From contig CAZOQG010000029.1 of NCBI GenBank assembly GCA_964582065.1, positions 1 through 17,863 of the forward strand: a stretch of 17,863 nucleotides of DNA. Reading direction: 5' to 3'. The translations under genes were made by a program, and so were the position numbers. The notes under the pieces were generated by a model. It was not told where the DNA came from, ran no database searches, and saw nothing but the letters and a program-made list of their open reading frames with translations. Positions 9,441 to 15,672 of the stretch are shown one piece after another. This DNA is from JACNFS01 sp964582065 (GTDB lineage Bacteria; Chloroflexota; Dehalococcoidia; GIF9; UBA5629). Each line of letters starts with the position of its first letter. The first letter of the stretch is position 1.

Positions 9441-9526
9441 CTTTAAGCCTCCTTTCTTTTTTTATTTACCATTATTTCCGATATAGCCCAATAATTCTAA
9501 CAGATTTGCCCTTTCCTTTTCTGGCA

Positions 9527-9560
9527 ATTATAGCCGCTGCTGGATTAGCCGGACTCTCAA
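9527..9560 (-). promoter_or_regulatory. Candidate internal promoter upstream of aor
   Basis: The minus strand has a perfect -10 hexamer TATAAT at 9527-9532. The only -35-like hexamer nearby is TTGAGA at 9555-9560, but the spacing is 22 bases, well above the usual 17. Either an activator is needed or the -10 match is chance in AT-rich DNA. The start of aor lies about 80 bases downstream. Confidence 0.28.
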
Positions 9561-9615
9561 ATCGACCTCATATGCATGACCAGCCTAGCCTGCGCCTCCC
9601 AGCAACGGCTATAAC
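9527..9615. repeat. Imperfect long inverted repeat
   Basis: Arms at 9527-9543 and 9599-9615 are complementary at 15 of 17 positions by my alignment, with a 55-base spacer. The left arm includes the minus-strand TATAAT. A transcript reading through from the alcohol dehydrogenase could form a stem here. The repeat could also be a remnant of a small mobile element. I see no matching copy elsewhere in the window. Confidence 0.55.
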
Positions 9616-9647
9616 CTCGGTCACTCCACATGGCCCCTTCCGATGAG

Positions 9648-10814
9648 CTAGAAATCTATTGACTTGCCTTCGTAGGCATAGCGGAAGAACTTTTGCGTCT
9701 CTTGGGTGTCGGGCACTCTGGCGGTGGTAACCAGTTGAAAATCCGCAAAGGCATTATCTACCAGCTTCTCCATGGAATTGTTGAAGCTATCCGAAGGGAT
9801 ACCTGTTTCCTTGATGCTCAATGGTTCCTTAATGGTGCGGGACAGGCCACGTATTGCCTCGGCCAGGACTGGTCCTGCCTTCTTGCCTTTAGGTACATCC
9901 AATCTGATAGCGTAGGCTATCTCGGCCCAGTATTCTTCACAAGCATCGCTGATAAACTCAATAGTATAGGGCAAAAATAGCCCAACCGCTCTGCCATGGG
10001 GTGTATGGAACACACCTCCCAGGCTGTGACCGCAAGCGTGTGCCATCGCGCACATTGAGTTGATAAACCCCATCCCGGCGATGCAGGCGGCATTGGCCAT
10101 CTTTTCCCTGGCTTCCATGTCCTTCCCATCTTTGTAGGCTCTGGGCAGATATTGGAAGACAAGCTGGATAGCTCTAATGCAAAGGCCATCGCTGATATCG
10201 TTCTTCCAGCTACTGGTGAAGCCCTCTACGGAATGCGTCAGCACGTCCATGCCTGTCTGCGCGGTAAGGCCGGGGGGCATTTCCGCCGCAAACTGGGGGT
10301 CTACAATAGCGATATCCGGCATAGTCTCACGGGAGCCAAAACTGCCCTTCTTCTGATCGGGTTTGTCGGTGAGCACTATCCCCCAGGTTGCCTCCGCACC
10401 CGTACCCGAAGTTGTAGTAACGCAGACAAGCCTGGCCTTTTTCTGGAGACCCAATCCGCTAGTAAAGGGATTTGTCTCCTCTGCCCTCATACCTGGCCCT
10501 GCATATTCCACCCACATTCCCTTGGCAGCATCCATAACTGAACCTCCCCCCACTGCCACTATCAAGTCTGGCCCAGACTTGGTCATCTGGGACGACCCCT
10601 TGTTTACTGTCTCAAGTGATGGGTCAGGCTCAACCTCGTCGAAGACGCTGCTCTCTATGCCCGCCTTGGAGAGCTGTTCCTTAACCTTGTCAACGAAGCC
10701 TAGCTTTACTGCATTAGTATCAGTAACGATAAAAGCGGACTTCGCCTCCAGTTGACTCAAACGGCTCACTGCATCTTCTCCGTAAACCACTTCGGGAGCG
10801 ATAAAAAACCACAT
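9648..10814 (-). CDS. Iron-containing (group III) alcohol dehydrogenase
   Basis: This 388-residue enzyme belongs to the NAD(P)-dependent Fe-alcohol dehydrogenase family and should interconvert an alcohol and an aldehyde in the cytosol. The dinucleotide motif GGGSVMDAAKG is at 89-99 and TTTSGTGAE at 133-141. Metal ligands by family alignment are D190 and H194 (TGMDVLTHSVEG), H259 (MAHACGH) and H273 (HTPHG), with the same 4- and 14-residue spacings as in FucO. The ribosome site GAGGAGGT lies just before the ATG. A decayed copy of its first 70 or so codons lies upstream at 11354-11563. Neighbouring aor suggests it supplies the aldehyde for further oxidation, although the reverse direction is chemically possible. 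Substrate is unknown. Confidence 0.93.
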   Translation of the reverse strand: MWFFIAPEVVYGEDAVSRLSQLEAKSAFIVTDTNAVKLGFVDKVKEQLSKAGIESSVFDEVEPDPSLETVNKGSSQMTKSGPDLIVAVGGGSVMDAAKGMWVEYAGPGMRAEETNPFTSGLGLQKKARLVCVTTTSGTGAEATWGIVLTDKPDQKKGSFGSRETMPDIAIVDPQFAAEMPPGLTAQTGMDVLTHSVEGFTSSWKNDISDGLCIRAIQLVFQYLPRAYKDGKDMEAREKMANAACIAGMGFINSMCAMAHACGHSLGGVFHTPHGRAVGLFLPYTIEFISDACEEYWAEIAYAIRLDVPKGKKAGPVLAEAIRGLSRTIKEPLSIKETGIPSDSFNNSMEKLVDNAFADFQLVTTARVPDTQETQKFFRYAYEGKSIDF

Positions 10815-10909
10815 AGCTACCTCCTCTCTAGAACCTCGACTTGTGTCAAGATATTCTATTTGCGTTATTTGAATTCAGTTCAACGCCGGCTTGATTCCTT
10901 GATGCTGCC

Positions 10910-11320
10910 CTATTCGGGGAACTCAGTGTCGATGAGGAGTGAGCAGTTCGTCAGCTCCGTGGTAGCCCTGGGCATTTTCATGACTTGCGCCATCTCCCCC
11001 TGCATAGTGAGCTTGCCAGTCATCATGGCCTGGACTCCATCCAGCTTTTTCTCCATTATCTGTTTCCAGACGCTATACGGCGCCCATATGCGATATTTAG
11101 GGCTCCTATCACTTTCCTCAGCGACCACACAGGCCTCGCGGCACTCACCATGCCAGAGGTCAAAATACATTGCGTATCCCTCCAGCCACGGTTCTCTCGG
11201 CTCAACCATGAAGTACAAGTCCCCTTCCCAGTTCTTGGCCGCATCCTTGTAGGCTTGACTCTTGTTACATTCGGCACACAGGGCCTTCGCCCACTCATCC
11301 GACCCATACATGATTGCCAT
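10910..11320 (-). CDS. SCP2-like lipid carrier protein, tandem copy A
   Basis: This 136-residue protein resembles the SCP2 sterol-binding family, small alpha/beta proteins with a hydrophobic tunnel for lipids, sterols or acyl-CoAs. It has no signal peptide or membrane segment, so it should be cytosolic. It is about 73% identical to the next copy (99 of 136 by my count). The start is set at 11320 because AGGAGGG lies just before that ATG and the paralogue begins at the same residue. A longer reading to 11404 only adds residues from the decayed dehydrogenase fragment. Shared features with copy B are the N-terminal GSDEWAKALCAECNKSQAYK, a DLWHGEC segment near residue 54, and a C-terminal MKMPRA then ELTNC. 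It sits 95 bases upstream of the alcohol dehydrogenase. Its ligand is unknown; carriage of the pathway substrate is an inference. Confidence 0.8.
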   Translation of the reverse strand: MAIMYGSDEWAKALCAECNKSQAYKDAAKNWEGDLYFMVEPREPWLEGYAMYFDLWHGECREACVVAEESDRSPKYRIWAPYSVWKQIMEKKLDGVQAMMTGKLTMQGEMAQVMKMPRATTELTNCSLLIDTEFPE

Positions 11321-11353
11321 TCTTGCCCTCCTTGTTCCGGGATTCGCTGTCAG

Positions 11354-11563
11354 TTGTTGCCGTCTGCAGTGATGGGTCAGGCTCAACTCTGTCAAACACG
11401 CCACTCCTATCCTCGCCTGGGGAAGTTGTTCCTCAACCCTGTCGATGGAGCCCGGGTCTGCCGTATTGCTAGCGGTGACGATAGAGGCAGACTTCTACTC
11501 CAATTGAGCCAAACAATCACCGCATCCTGCCTATGCGCGACCTCAGGAGCCACAAAATACCAT
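11354..11563 (-). pseudogene. Decayed 5' fragment of the iron alcohol dehydrogenase
   Basis: Read on the minus strand from the ATG at 11563, this stretch aligns with the N-terminus of the alcohol dehydrogenase at 9648-10814. For example LAQLE*KSASIVTASN matches LSQLEAKSAFIVTDTN, and RVEEQLPQA matches KVKEQLSKA. It has at least three in-frame stops (TGA, TAG, TAG) and ends after about 70 codons, where copy A of the SCP2-like gene begins. It is the left-over of the tandem duplication and cannot encode an enzyme. It fills most of the 335-base gap between the two SCP2-like genes. Confidence 0.85.
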
Positions 11564-11655
11564 GTAACTACCCGCTCTCCCAAATTCAGAGCTAGCTGGA
11601 AACGTCTAGTGTCACTCGCATTGAACTCAAGGCCGGCGTCATTCCTTGATGTTGC

Positions 11656-12066
11656 TTAGTCAGGGAACTCGGTGTCGATCAGGAGTGTGCAGTTCGTCAG
11701 TTCCACGGCAGCCCTGGGCATTTTCATGATTTGCGCCATGTCCCCCTTAAGGTTCAGCTTGCCGGTCATCATTGCTTGCACAGCGTCCAGCTTCTTGTCC
11801 AATATTTGGCGCCATACGCCGTATGGGGCCCAGAAGCGATATGCAGGAGTCTTCTCGCTTTCGTCAGCGATCGCAGAAGCCGAGCGGCATTCACCATGCC
11901 AGAGGTCTATGTACATTATGAGTGTCTCCTTCAACGCTCCTTCCGGCTCAGTGACAAAATACATGTCCCCTTCCCAGTTCTTGGCCGCATCCTTGTAGGC
12001 TTGACTCTTGTTACATTCGGCACACAGGGCCTTCGCCCATTCATCCGATCCGTACTTTATAGCCAT
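11656..12066 (-). CDS. SCP2-like lipid carrier protein, tandem copy B
   Basis: This 136-residue SCP2-family-like protein is the upstream member of the tandem pair. Its ATG follows AAGGAGGT closely, and its start fixes that of copy A. The two copies differ most at residues 38-50 and 61-75 and least in the first 33 residues and around QAMMTGKL (near 97-104), which suggests a conserved fold with a changed ligand or partner surface. A stretch of 75 bases at 11965-12039 is identical to copy A. Role is inferred as a cytosolic carrier of a hydrophobic intermediate for the neighbouring oxidation enzymes. SCP2 assignment rests on overall pattern and relation to the other copies, not on a catalytic motif. 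Confidence 0.8.
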   Translation of the reverse strand: MAIKYGSDEWAKALCAECNKSQAYKDAAKNWEGDMYFVTEPEGALKETLIMYIDLWHGECRSASAIADESEKTPAYRFWAPYGVWRQILDKKLDAVQAMMTGKLNLKGDMAQIMKMPRAAVELTNCTLLIDTEFPD

Positions 12067-12272
12067 TTGCTAAACCTCCTTGTCTTGAATTTTGCTTTTG
12101 ATTAGCATTCCCTTGGTTCGTCAGCACCTATCCCATAGGCATCTTCCTGAACCTCCTTCCCTTTGATTTTGCTGCAAATCTTCAAAAGTCAATCAATAAT
12201 ACTCACCGGAACAAAGAATGTAGCTATCAACTACAATCCTCTAAGGCATAACCGAGAACCGAATATTCCCGT
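12067..12272. other. Intergenic region with a possible third SCP2 start remnant
   Basis: The sequence at about 12140-12180 resembles the leader of copy B (12064-12105): both have, on the minus strand, an AT-rich stretch, AAGGAGGTT and an ATG. The second ATG (12140-12142) opens a frame of only four codons (MPMG then stop). It may be the stump of a further SCP2 copy. The rest of the gap shows nothing I can assign. Confidence 0.35.
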
Positions 12273-12644
12273 TTATTCTTTGAGTACCATTAGTGGTGAA
12301 ATCTTCATCAATAGCAGAAGATTACCCTTAGCCTTCACTTTGCCGGTGAGCAAAGCCATTGTTGGGCTAAGCTGGCCGGAACTAATATATGCCATGTTCT
12401 CAAATCCGGCTTCCTGGTATGCGTTTGGCTTATCTATGGCATCATTCTGTATCTCTATCTCACCCTGTCTAAAATGCAGTGTGATGGCTACACCGGAACT
12501 ACTCTCTTTTATGACTATACTGGCCTTTAACTTCTCGATGCGCTTGTAAATCTTGGGGTCCTGGAGGTTCGTATCCATTGTATCCTTGAGCATCTTCCCC
12601 AGGCCATTGAGCTCTTCCCCTTCTTTTACCTTTACTTCTGGCAT
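12273..12644 (-). CDS. SCP2 sterol-binding domain protein (third carrier)
   Basis: This 123-residue protein looks like a compact SCP2 domain. An N-terminal helical part (EELNGLGKMLKDTMDTN) is followed by strands (KASIVIKESSSGVAITLHF) and a C-terminal helix segment with GQLSPTMALLTGKVKAKGN at about 89-107, the region typical of SCP2 ligand tunnels. The C-terminus is hydrophobic (LLLLMKISPLMVL). AAAGGAGGT lies before the ATG at 12644. It is more distant in sequence from the tandem pair than those are from each other. Likely job: binding of lipid-like or acyl-CoA ligands in the cytosol. Ligand and any enzyme partner are unknown. Confidence 0.8.
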   Translation of the reverse strand: MPEVKVKEGEELNGLGKMLKDTMDTNLQDPKIYKRIEKLKASIVIKESSSGVAITLHFRQGEIEIQNDAIDKPNAYQEAGFENMAYISSGQLSPTMALLTGKVKAKGNLLLLMKISPLMVLKE

Positions 12645-12852
12645 GTGTGATTACCTCCTTTACTTGTCTCACGTGGTTTGACTATTCAGCTTGCTTAGCT
12701 CTGTGATGTTAGCACTAAGCAATCAACCCTCACTTGCGCTGCGCATAAGTAGCGCGCTGCCATGGATTCTACCCTTTGACAAAAAACCTGCCTTTACTGT
12801 AACAAGGGGATGAACCCACTCGCACACGGGATGCCCTCTCCAGGGTGAACAA
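12645..12852. other. Intergenic region between the DUF1326 and SCP2 genes
   Basis: This gap of 208 bases has a 6-bp inverted repeat GCTTAG/CTAAGC at 12693-12698 and 12715-12720, and a GCGC-rich repeat near 12740-12762. I found no clear promoter, terminator or gene in it. Confidence 0.3.
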
Positions 12853-13440
12853 CTATCCTTGCAAGTCAAAGTCTGCTATGACGCCGCTTCTGTTCACGAA
12901 TTCCCAATCTCTTTCGAAATCACTGTATTTCCACAAATGAGTGTCACAGATCTTGAGGTCAGGGAAAAAGAATTTGAACATGCAATTGTCCAGGCGCACG
13001 GGGTTCTCAAAGTCGGCACCGAGCGTCAATGACAGCTTCAACTCCCCATAGGGCATGGTAATATGATATGTCCTGCCTTCTTGGCTCAGATTTATGTTAA
13101 CGAACTTGACGCCGAGGCACTTACTCAGCAGCAGAAAGCCGGGCACATTTTCAGCGAAGAAAGGCTCCAGGACCTTTCTTTGTTCCTCGGTGGCGGTGTC
13201 AGTTATGTATAGGCCTCCCTCTCCGCCTTTCGTTAATAGGTCGACGAACTTGCGAGAGAAGAGGTCAACCACCTCAATTACTAAGATCCCGTCTATGTTC
13301 ACATTATCGATTTCGCCTTCTTTGATGTGGAACAGTTGAAACGATTTGCAGGGATCTTCCCTGTCCCGGCCAAAGTAGTGGGGGCACTGGCCCTGCGCAG
13401 CGCAACCTTCGTACCAAACTCCTTTCATCCTCCAAGCCAT
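12853..13440 (-). CDS. DUF1326 domain-containing protein
   Basis: This 195-residue protein opens with WRMKGVWYEGCAAQGQCPHY, the W-x-hydrophobic-G and spaced cysteines (C13, C19, then C31) that mark the DUF1326 family. Further family-like features are the HIKEGEIDNVNIDG segment (about 38-51) and TDTATEEQRKVLEPFF (about 80-95). The biochemical role of DUF1326 is not established. The clustered cysteines could bind a metal, but that is a guess. AAAGGAGGAATATC precedes the ATG. It lies between two SCP2-like genes on the same strand, so it probably belongs to the same pathway. There is no signal peptide or membrane segment. Confidence 0.75.
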   Translation of the reverse strand: MAWRMKGVWYEGCAAQGQCPHYFGRDREDPCKSFQLFHIKEGEIDNVNIDGILVIEVVDLFSRKFVDLLTKGGEGGLYITDTATEEQRKVLEPFFAENVPGFLLLSKCLGVKFVNINLSQEGRTYHITMPYGELKLSLTLGADFENPVRLDNCMFKFFFPDLKICDTHLWKYSDFERDWEFVNRSGVIADFDLQG

Positions 13441-13572
13441 GATATTCCTCCTTTCTTTTTCTCTGACGCCCCTTTCCTCAGCACTCCATCGGGCTCTTTC
13501 TTAATCGCCTCTTTTGAGCCACGGTTTCCCGCCTCTATCACCAAAAGCAATCTCCCGTCGATTTGAACTTTA

Positions 13573-14001
13573 CTATTCGCCAAGATAGGTTACGTCTGGA
13601 ATACCTTTTAGTGAATCAGCCACCGCCCTTACGAATTTGGCGTTGCGCATTATCTTGCCGAAATCACCCTTAAGCAGTAATGCTCCTTTCATGGTCACTT
13701 CTATGAAATCTACTTCTCCCTTAACGACTGTCTTGAAATGCTCATAGGGTCCGGTTGAAGTAAAACCTACATCTACGTCTGAAGGGGCGTTAACCAAACG
13801 GGCACCGGTACACTCTCCGGCTTTATAGCCAAAATACATATATGTGGTTTTCTCCAAACCTGAACCGGGTTCTATCACAAACAGGAAATTGCCATTAAAG
13901 TCAACGCCCCAGTTTTTCCCGGCTTCTTTGCATGCCTCACTAGTATTTACCACCTTGCGCCATTCTTCCGCCCACTCATTCGAAGGATATACAACTGCCA
14001 T
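13573..14001 (-). CDS. SCP2-like carrier protein, divergent (fourth) copy
   Basis: This 142-residue protein is a distant relative of the tandem pair. Shared positions include Y-x-S-x-EWA at the start, the KNW block (about 29-31), VIEP (42-45), MY and GEC in the middle, GPY, and LKGD plus IM near residues 110-117. The start is placed at 14001 (GAAAGGAGCAGAAAA before the ATG), which aligns with the paralogues; an in-frame ATG 42 bases upstream has no ribosome site. It is the second gene of the run, 67 bases after the acyl-CoA dehydrogenase. As with the other copies a lipid or acyl carrier role is inferred, and the ligand is unknown. Confidence 0.75.
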   Translation of the reverse strand: MAVVYPSNEWAEEWRKVVNTSEACKEAGKNWGVDFNGNFLFVIEPGSGLEKTTYMYFGYKAGECTGARLVNAPSDVDVGFTSTGPYEHFKTVVKGEVDFIEVTMKGALLLKGDFGKIMRNAKFVRAVADSLKGIPDVTYLGE

Positions 14002-14068
14002 TTTTCTGCTCCTTTCTTGATTTCTTGTTTCTTGGGTTCTCAAACAAGGCTATGCCCTTCGCACCTGA

Positions 14069-15322
14069 TTATAGAGTCTCGATGTCATACCAATACCTGG
14101 CGAGCTGCATGAGGTTTCCTTGCCTGCTGCCCAACCAAAGGCTTGCCATCTTGACATCACGCCAATGCTTTTCAAGGTCGTAGTCCCTGCAATAGCCGTA
14201 GGCGCCCATGAGTTCCATTGCCCTGTTCGTGGCATGGATTGCTGCATCAGGCACAAACAAACCAACAGCCCTGGTTTTGCATTGCATTACATCATCCCAC
14301 GGCATTATTCCATATATGTCGGGACAGTCTACTTGCCTTGCCACCATGTAGAGCATGGCACACGATGCTTCAATGTCTAGAACGATGTCGGCCAGGACGG
14401 CGGCATTGACACTATGCTCCTTCAACGCTTTCCCATAAATGACCCGCTCGGAAGCCCACTTCTTGATGATTTCATAGGTGTTTTTCATCGGTCCGAGCGC
14501 TAGGGCAGCACCAGCTACGTTGCCGTAGACAACGACCTCTCTAAAGTATTTGGCGTCATCACCGGCACCATGCGCTCGATATCTCTTTGGCACCCTCACA
14601 TTATCAAACCAAATGTCAGAGTTATAATCTGCTGAGTATCCCGCCTTTTGGTATGGTGCCCCTACGCTGACTCCTGGGGTATCTCCCGGGACATAGATGT
14701 AGGCCAAATCCTCCTCGTTGGATGATCCAGGATTAGTGGAACAGACTACACCATACATATCAGCATCTGACACCGAGGGCCATAATTTGTGACCGTCAAT
14801 TACCCATTCATCACCTTGCAATCTAGCTGATGTTTTTATGGTTTTTCCACGCATGAAGCCTACATCTTCTATCTCCGAACCGCTTTGGGGTTCAGTCATA
14901 GCATTGCAGCAGGTATACATTTCATCGCCGCAGAACCTCGGCCCGAACTCCCGGCACAGCTGCATATTTCGATGCGGTCTCAGCATAATCGGGAGCATTG
15001 GCCATCCAGCGCTGATTGCTGTACTAACAGCAAATCCAGAGTCAAGCCTTGAAAGCTCCTCGGCAGCGATGACAAAGAAGATTGCTGAGTTCGAAATATC
15101 CATACCCCCGACTTCGGCCGGCCAAAGACCTCTACTGAACCCGAGATCGACCAGCACCTCTTTCATTAAAGGTTTGACCAGCTTGTGCTCCTTCCAATCC
15201 TCATCGACTTGCCGCCTGATAGGCATATACCTATCCTCTCCCCACTCTCTAATGACTTTGCCTACCTGTAACACTACATCTGGAATCCATTCGGGTCGTG
15301 TAAAGTCATCTATTGTAGGCAT
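14069..15322 (-). CDS. Acyl-CoA dehydrogenase-family flavoprotein, probably lacking the usual catalytic Glu
   Basis: This 417-residue protein has the acyl-CoA dehydrogenase fold. It shows the FAD/substrate loop CNAMTEPQSGSE (139-150), the middle-domain GDEWVIDGHKLW (170-181), the helix segment ERVIYGKALKEH (292-303) and the C-terminal MGAYGYCRDYDLEKHWRD (372-389). In the family, this last segment is normally followed by an (I)YEGT that supplies the catalytic base. Here, by my alignment, it reads LWLGS, putting Leu397 at that place. The alternative glutamate site used by isovaleryl-CoA-type enzymes also appears not to be Glu (near G267). It may use another base or do a different reaction. GGGGAGGTTGG precedes the ATG. 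It is the first gene of the minus-strand run. Confidence 0.88.
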   Translation of the reverse strand: MPTIDDFTRPEWIPDVVLQVGKVIREWGEDRYMPIRRQVDEDWKEHKLVKPLMKEVLVDLGFSRGLWPAEVGGMDISNSAIFFVIAAEELSRLDSGFAVSTAISAGWPMLPIMLRPHRNMQLCREFGPRFCGDEMYTCCNAMTEPQSGSEIEDVGFMRGKTIKTSARLQGDEWVIDGHKLWPSVSDADMYGVVCSTNPGSSNEEDLAYIYVPGDTPGVSVGAPYQKAGYSADYNSDIWFDNVRVPKRYRAHGAGDDAKYFREVVVYGNVAGAALALGPMKNTYEIIKKWASERVIYGKALKEHSVNAAVLADIVLDIEASCAMLYMVARQVDCPDIYGIMPWDDVMQCKTRAVGLFVPDAAIHATNRAMELMGAYGYCRDYDLEKHWRDVKMASLWLGSRQGNLMQLARYWYDIETL

Positions 15323-15368
15323 GTTCCAACCTCCCCATGTGGAAATTTGTTTTTGCCCTGTGAATAAG

Positions 15369-15383
15369 TCAACCTCCTTGCAT
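15369..15383 (-). other. Possible four-codon upstream frame
   Basis: On the minus strand an ATG at 15383 follows a GGAGGTG at a workable distance and opens MQGG then TGA. It lies after the terminator and before the first gene. It could be a regulatory uORF or a chance feature. Confidence 0.2.
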
Positions 15384-15448
15384 AAGCGTCACCTCCGTAC
15401 GGTAACCGCCCCTGGGCTTCTGGTTCAATTTCCCTACAATTATGTGCC

Positions 15449-15482
15449 AAAAACAGAAAACCGACCTGACAAAGGTCGGTTT
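15449..15482 (-). terminator. Intrinsic terminator or attenuator ahead of the acyl-CoA dehydrogenase gene
   Basis: A perfect 10-bp stem (AAACCGACCT at 15482-15473, AGGTCGGTTT at 15467-15458) closes a 5-base loop. On the minus strand it is followed by TCTGTTTTT, a typical U-rich tract. The plus strand has no such tract, so it acts leftwards. It lies about 130 bases downstream of the promoter and about 130 bases before the first gene, a classic attenuator position. Confidence 0.78.
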
Positions 15483-15617
15483 CACTATTAGCTCCCCACT
15501 GCCCAAGTGACCACATACGAGCAGAAGCTCAGCGCCCCCTATTACATCACTACTGCTTCCAGTCTCAGGCCACTCCTCACCTCCCACACATGATAAACTT
15601 GTTGCTTCTGTCTGGGC
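15458..15617 (-). ncRNA. Candidate structured leader RNA or small RNA
   Basis: Between the promoter and the terminator lies a stretch of about 130-160 nt with complementary segments: CAGAAGC at the 5' side pairs with GCTTCTG near the 3' side, GCCCA pairs with TGGGC, and there are local hairpins such as ACTG/CAGT. I could not match it to a known riboswitch, T-box, 6S or SRP RNA by eye. It may control read-through into the run or be a stand-alone small RNA. Confidence 0.4.
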
Positions 15618-15620
15618 TTG

Positions 15621-15649
15621 ATTGTAGTGCTTACTTATGCGTTTGTCAA
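15621..15649 (-). promoter_or_regulatory. Sigma70-type promoter of the minus-strand run
   Basis: The minus strand has TTGACA (15644-15649) and TACAAT (15621-15626) separated by exactly 17 bases, matching the consensus at 11 of 12 positions. Transcription should start near 15613-15617, giving a leader of about 290 nt before the acyl-CoA dehydrogenase gene if the terminator is bypassed. Confidence 0.8.
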
Positions 15650-15672
15650 TACCCCGAATTGCGCCATAATTT

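Larger units (their letters stand above)
9441..9647. other. Intergenic region between aor and the alcohol dehydrogenase
   Basis: This 207-base gap is the longest clearly non-coding break inside the run between the alcohol dehydrogenase and the CoA ligase. It contains an imperfect long inverted repeat (9527-9615) and a minus-strand TATAAT. A secondary promoter for aor and the two genes after it is therefore possible. Confidence 0.4.
10609..12066 (-). repeat. Ancient tandem duplication (ADH 5' end plus SCP2-like gene)
   Basis: Two units are offset by 746-753 bases. Unit A runs from within the alcohol dehydrogenase (about 10609) through the SCP2-like gene ending at 11320. Unit B runs from about 11354 to 12066. 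Anchors are GATGGGTCAGGCTCAAC at 10618 and 11371, the dehydrogenase ATG at 10814 and its counterpart at 11563 (offset 749), and the SCP2 starts at 11320 and 12066 (offset 746). The SCP2 copies stayed functional-looking while the duplicated dehydrogenase fragment decayed. Confidence 0.85.

Noticed and set aside
11321..11404. A longer start for SCP2-like copy A (adding 28 residues)
   Set aside because: The added residues read through the decayed alcohol dehydrogenase fragment. The ribosome site and the paralogue both support the start at 11320.
10985..11659. A 224-codon plus-strand frame
   Set aside because: It is antisense to an SCP2-like gene and the pseudogene, and its protein has no recognisable features.
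14002..14043. A longer start for the fourth SCP2-like gene
   Set aside because: There is no ribosome site before 14043, while the ATG at 14001 has one and aligns with the paralogues.
14838..15491. A 217-codon plus-strand frame
   Set aside because: It is antisense to the acyl-CoA dehydrogenase gene and crosses the terminator. The minus-strand gene has clear family motifs.
15458..15617. SRP RNA, 6S RNA, T-box or SAM/TPP riboswitch in the leader
   Set aside because: Only short fragments such as GGAAGCAG and CTGAGA look similar. The defining conserved cores are missing, so no known class is claimed.
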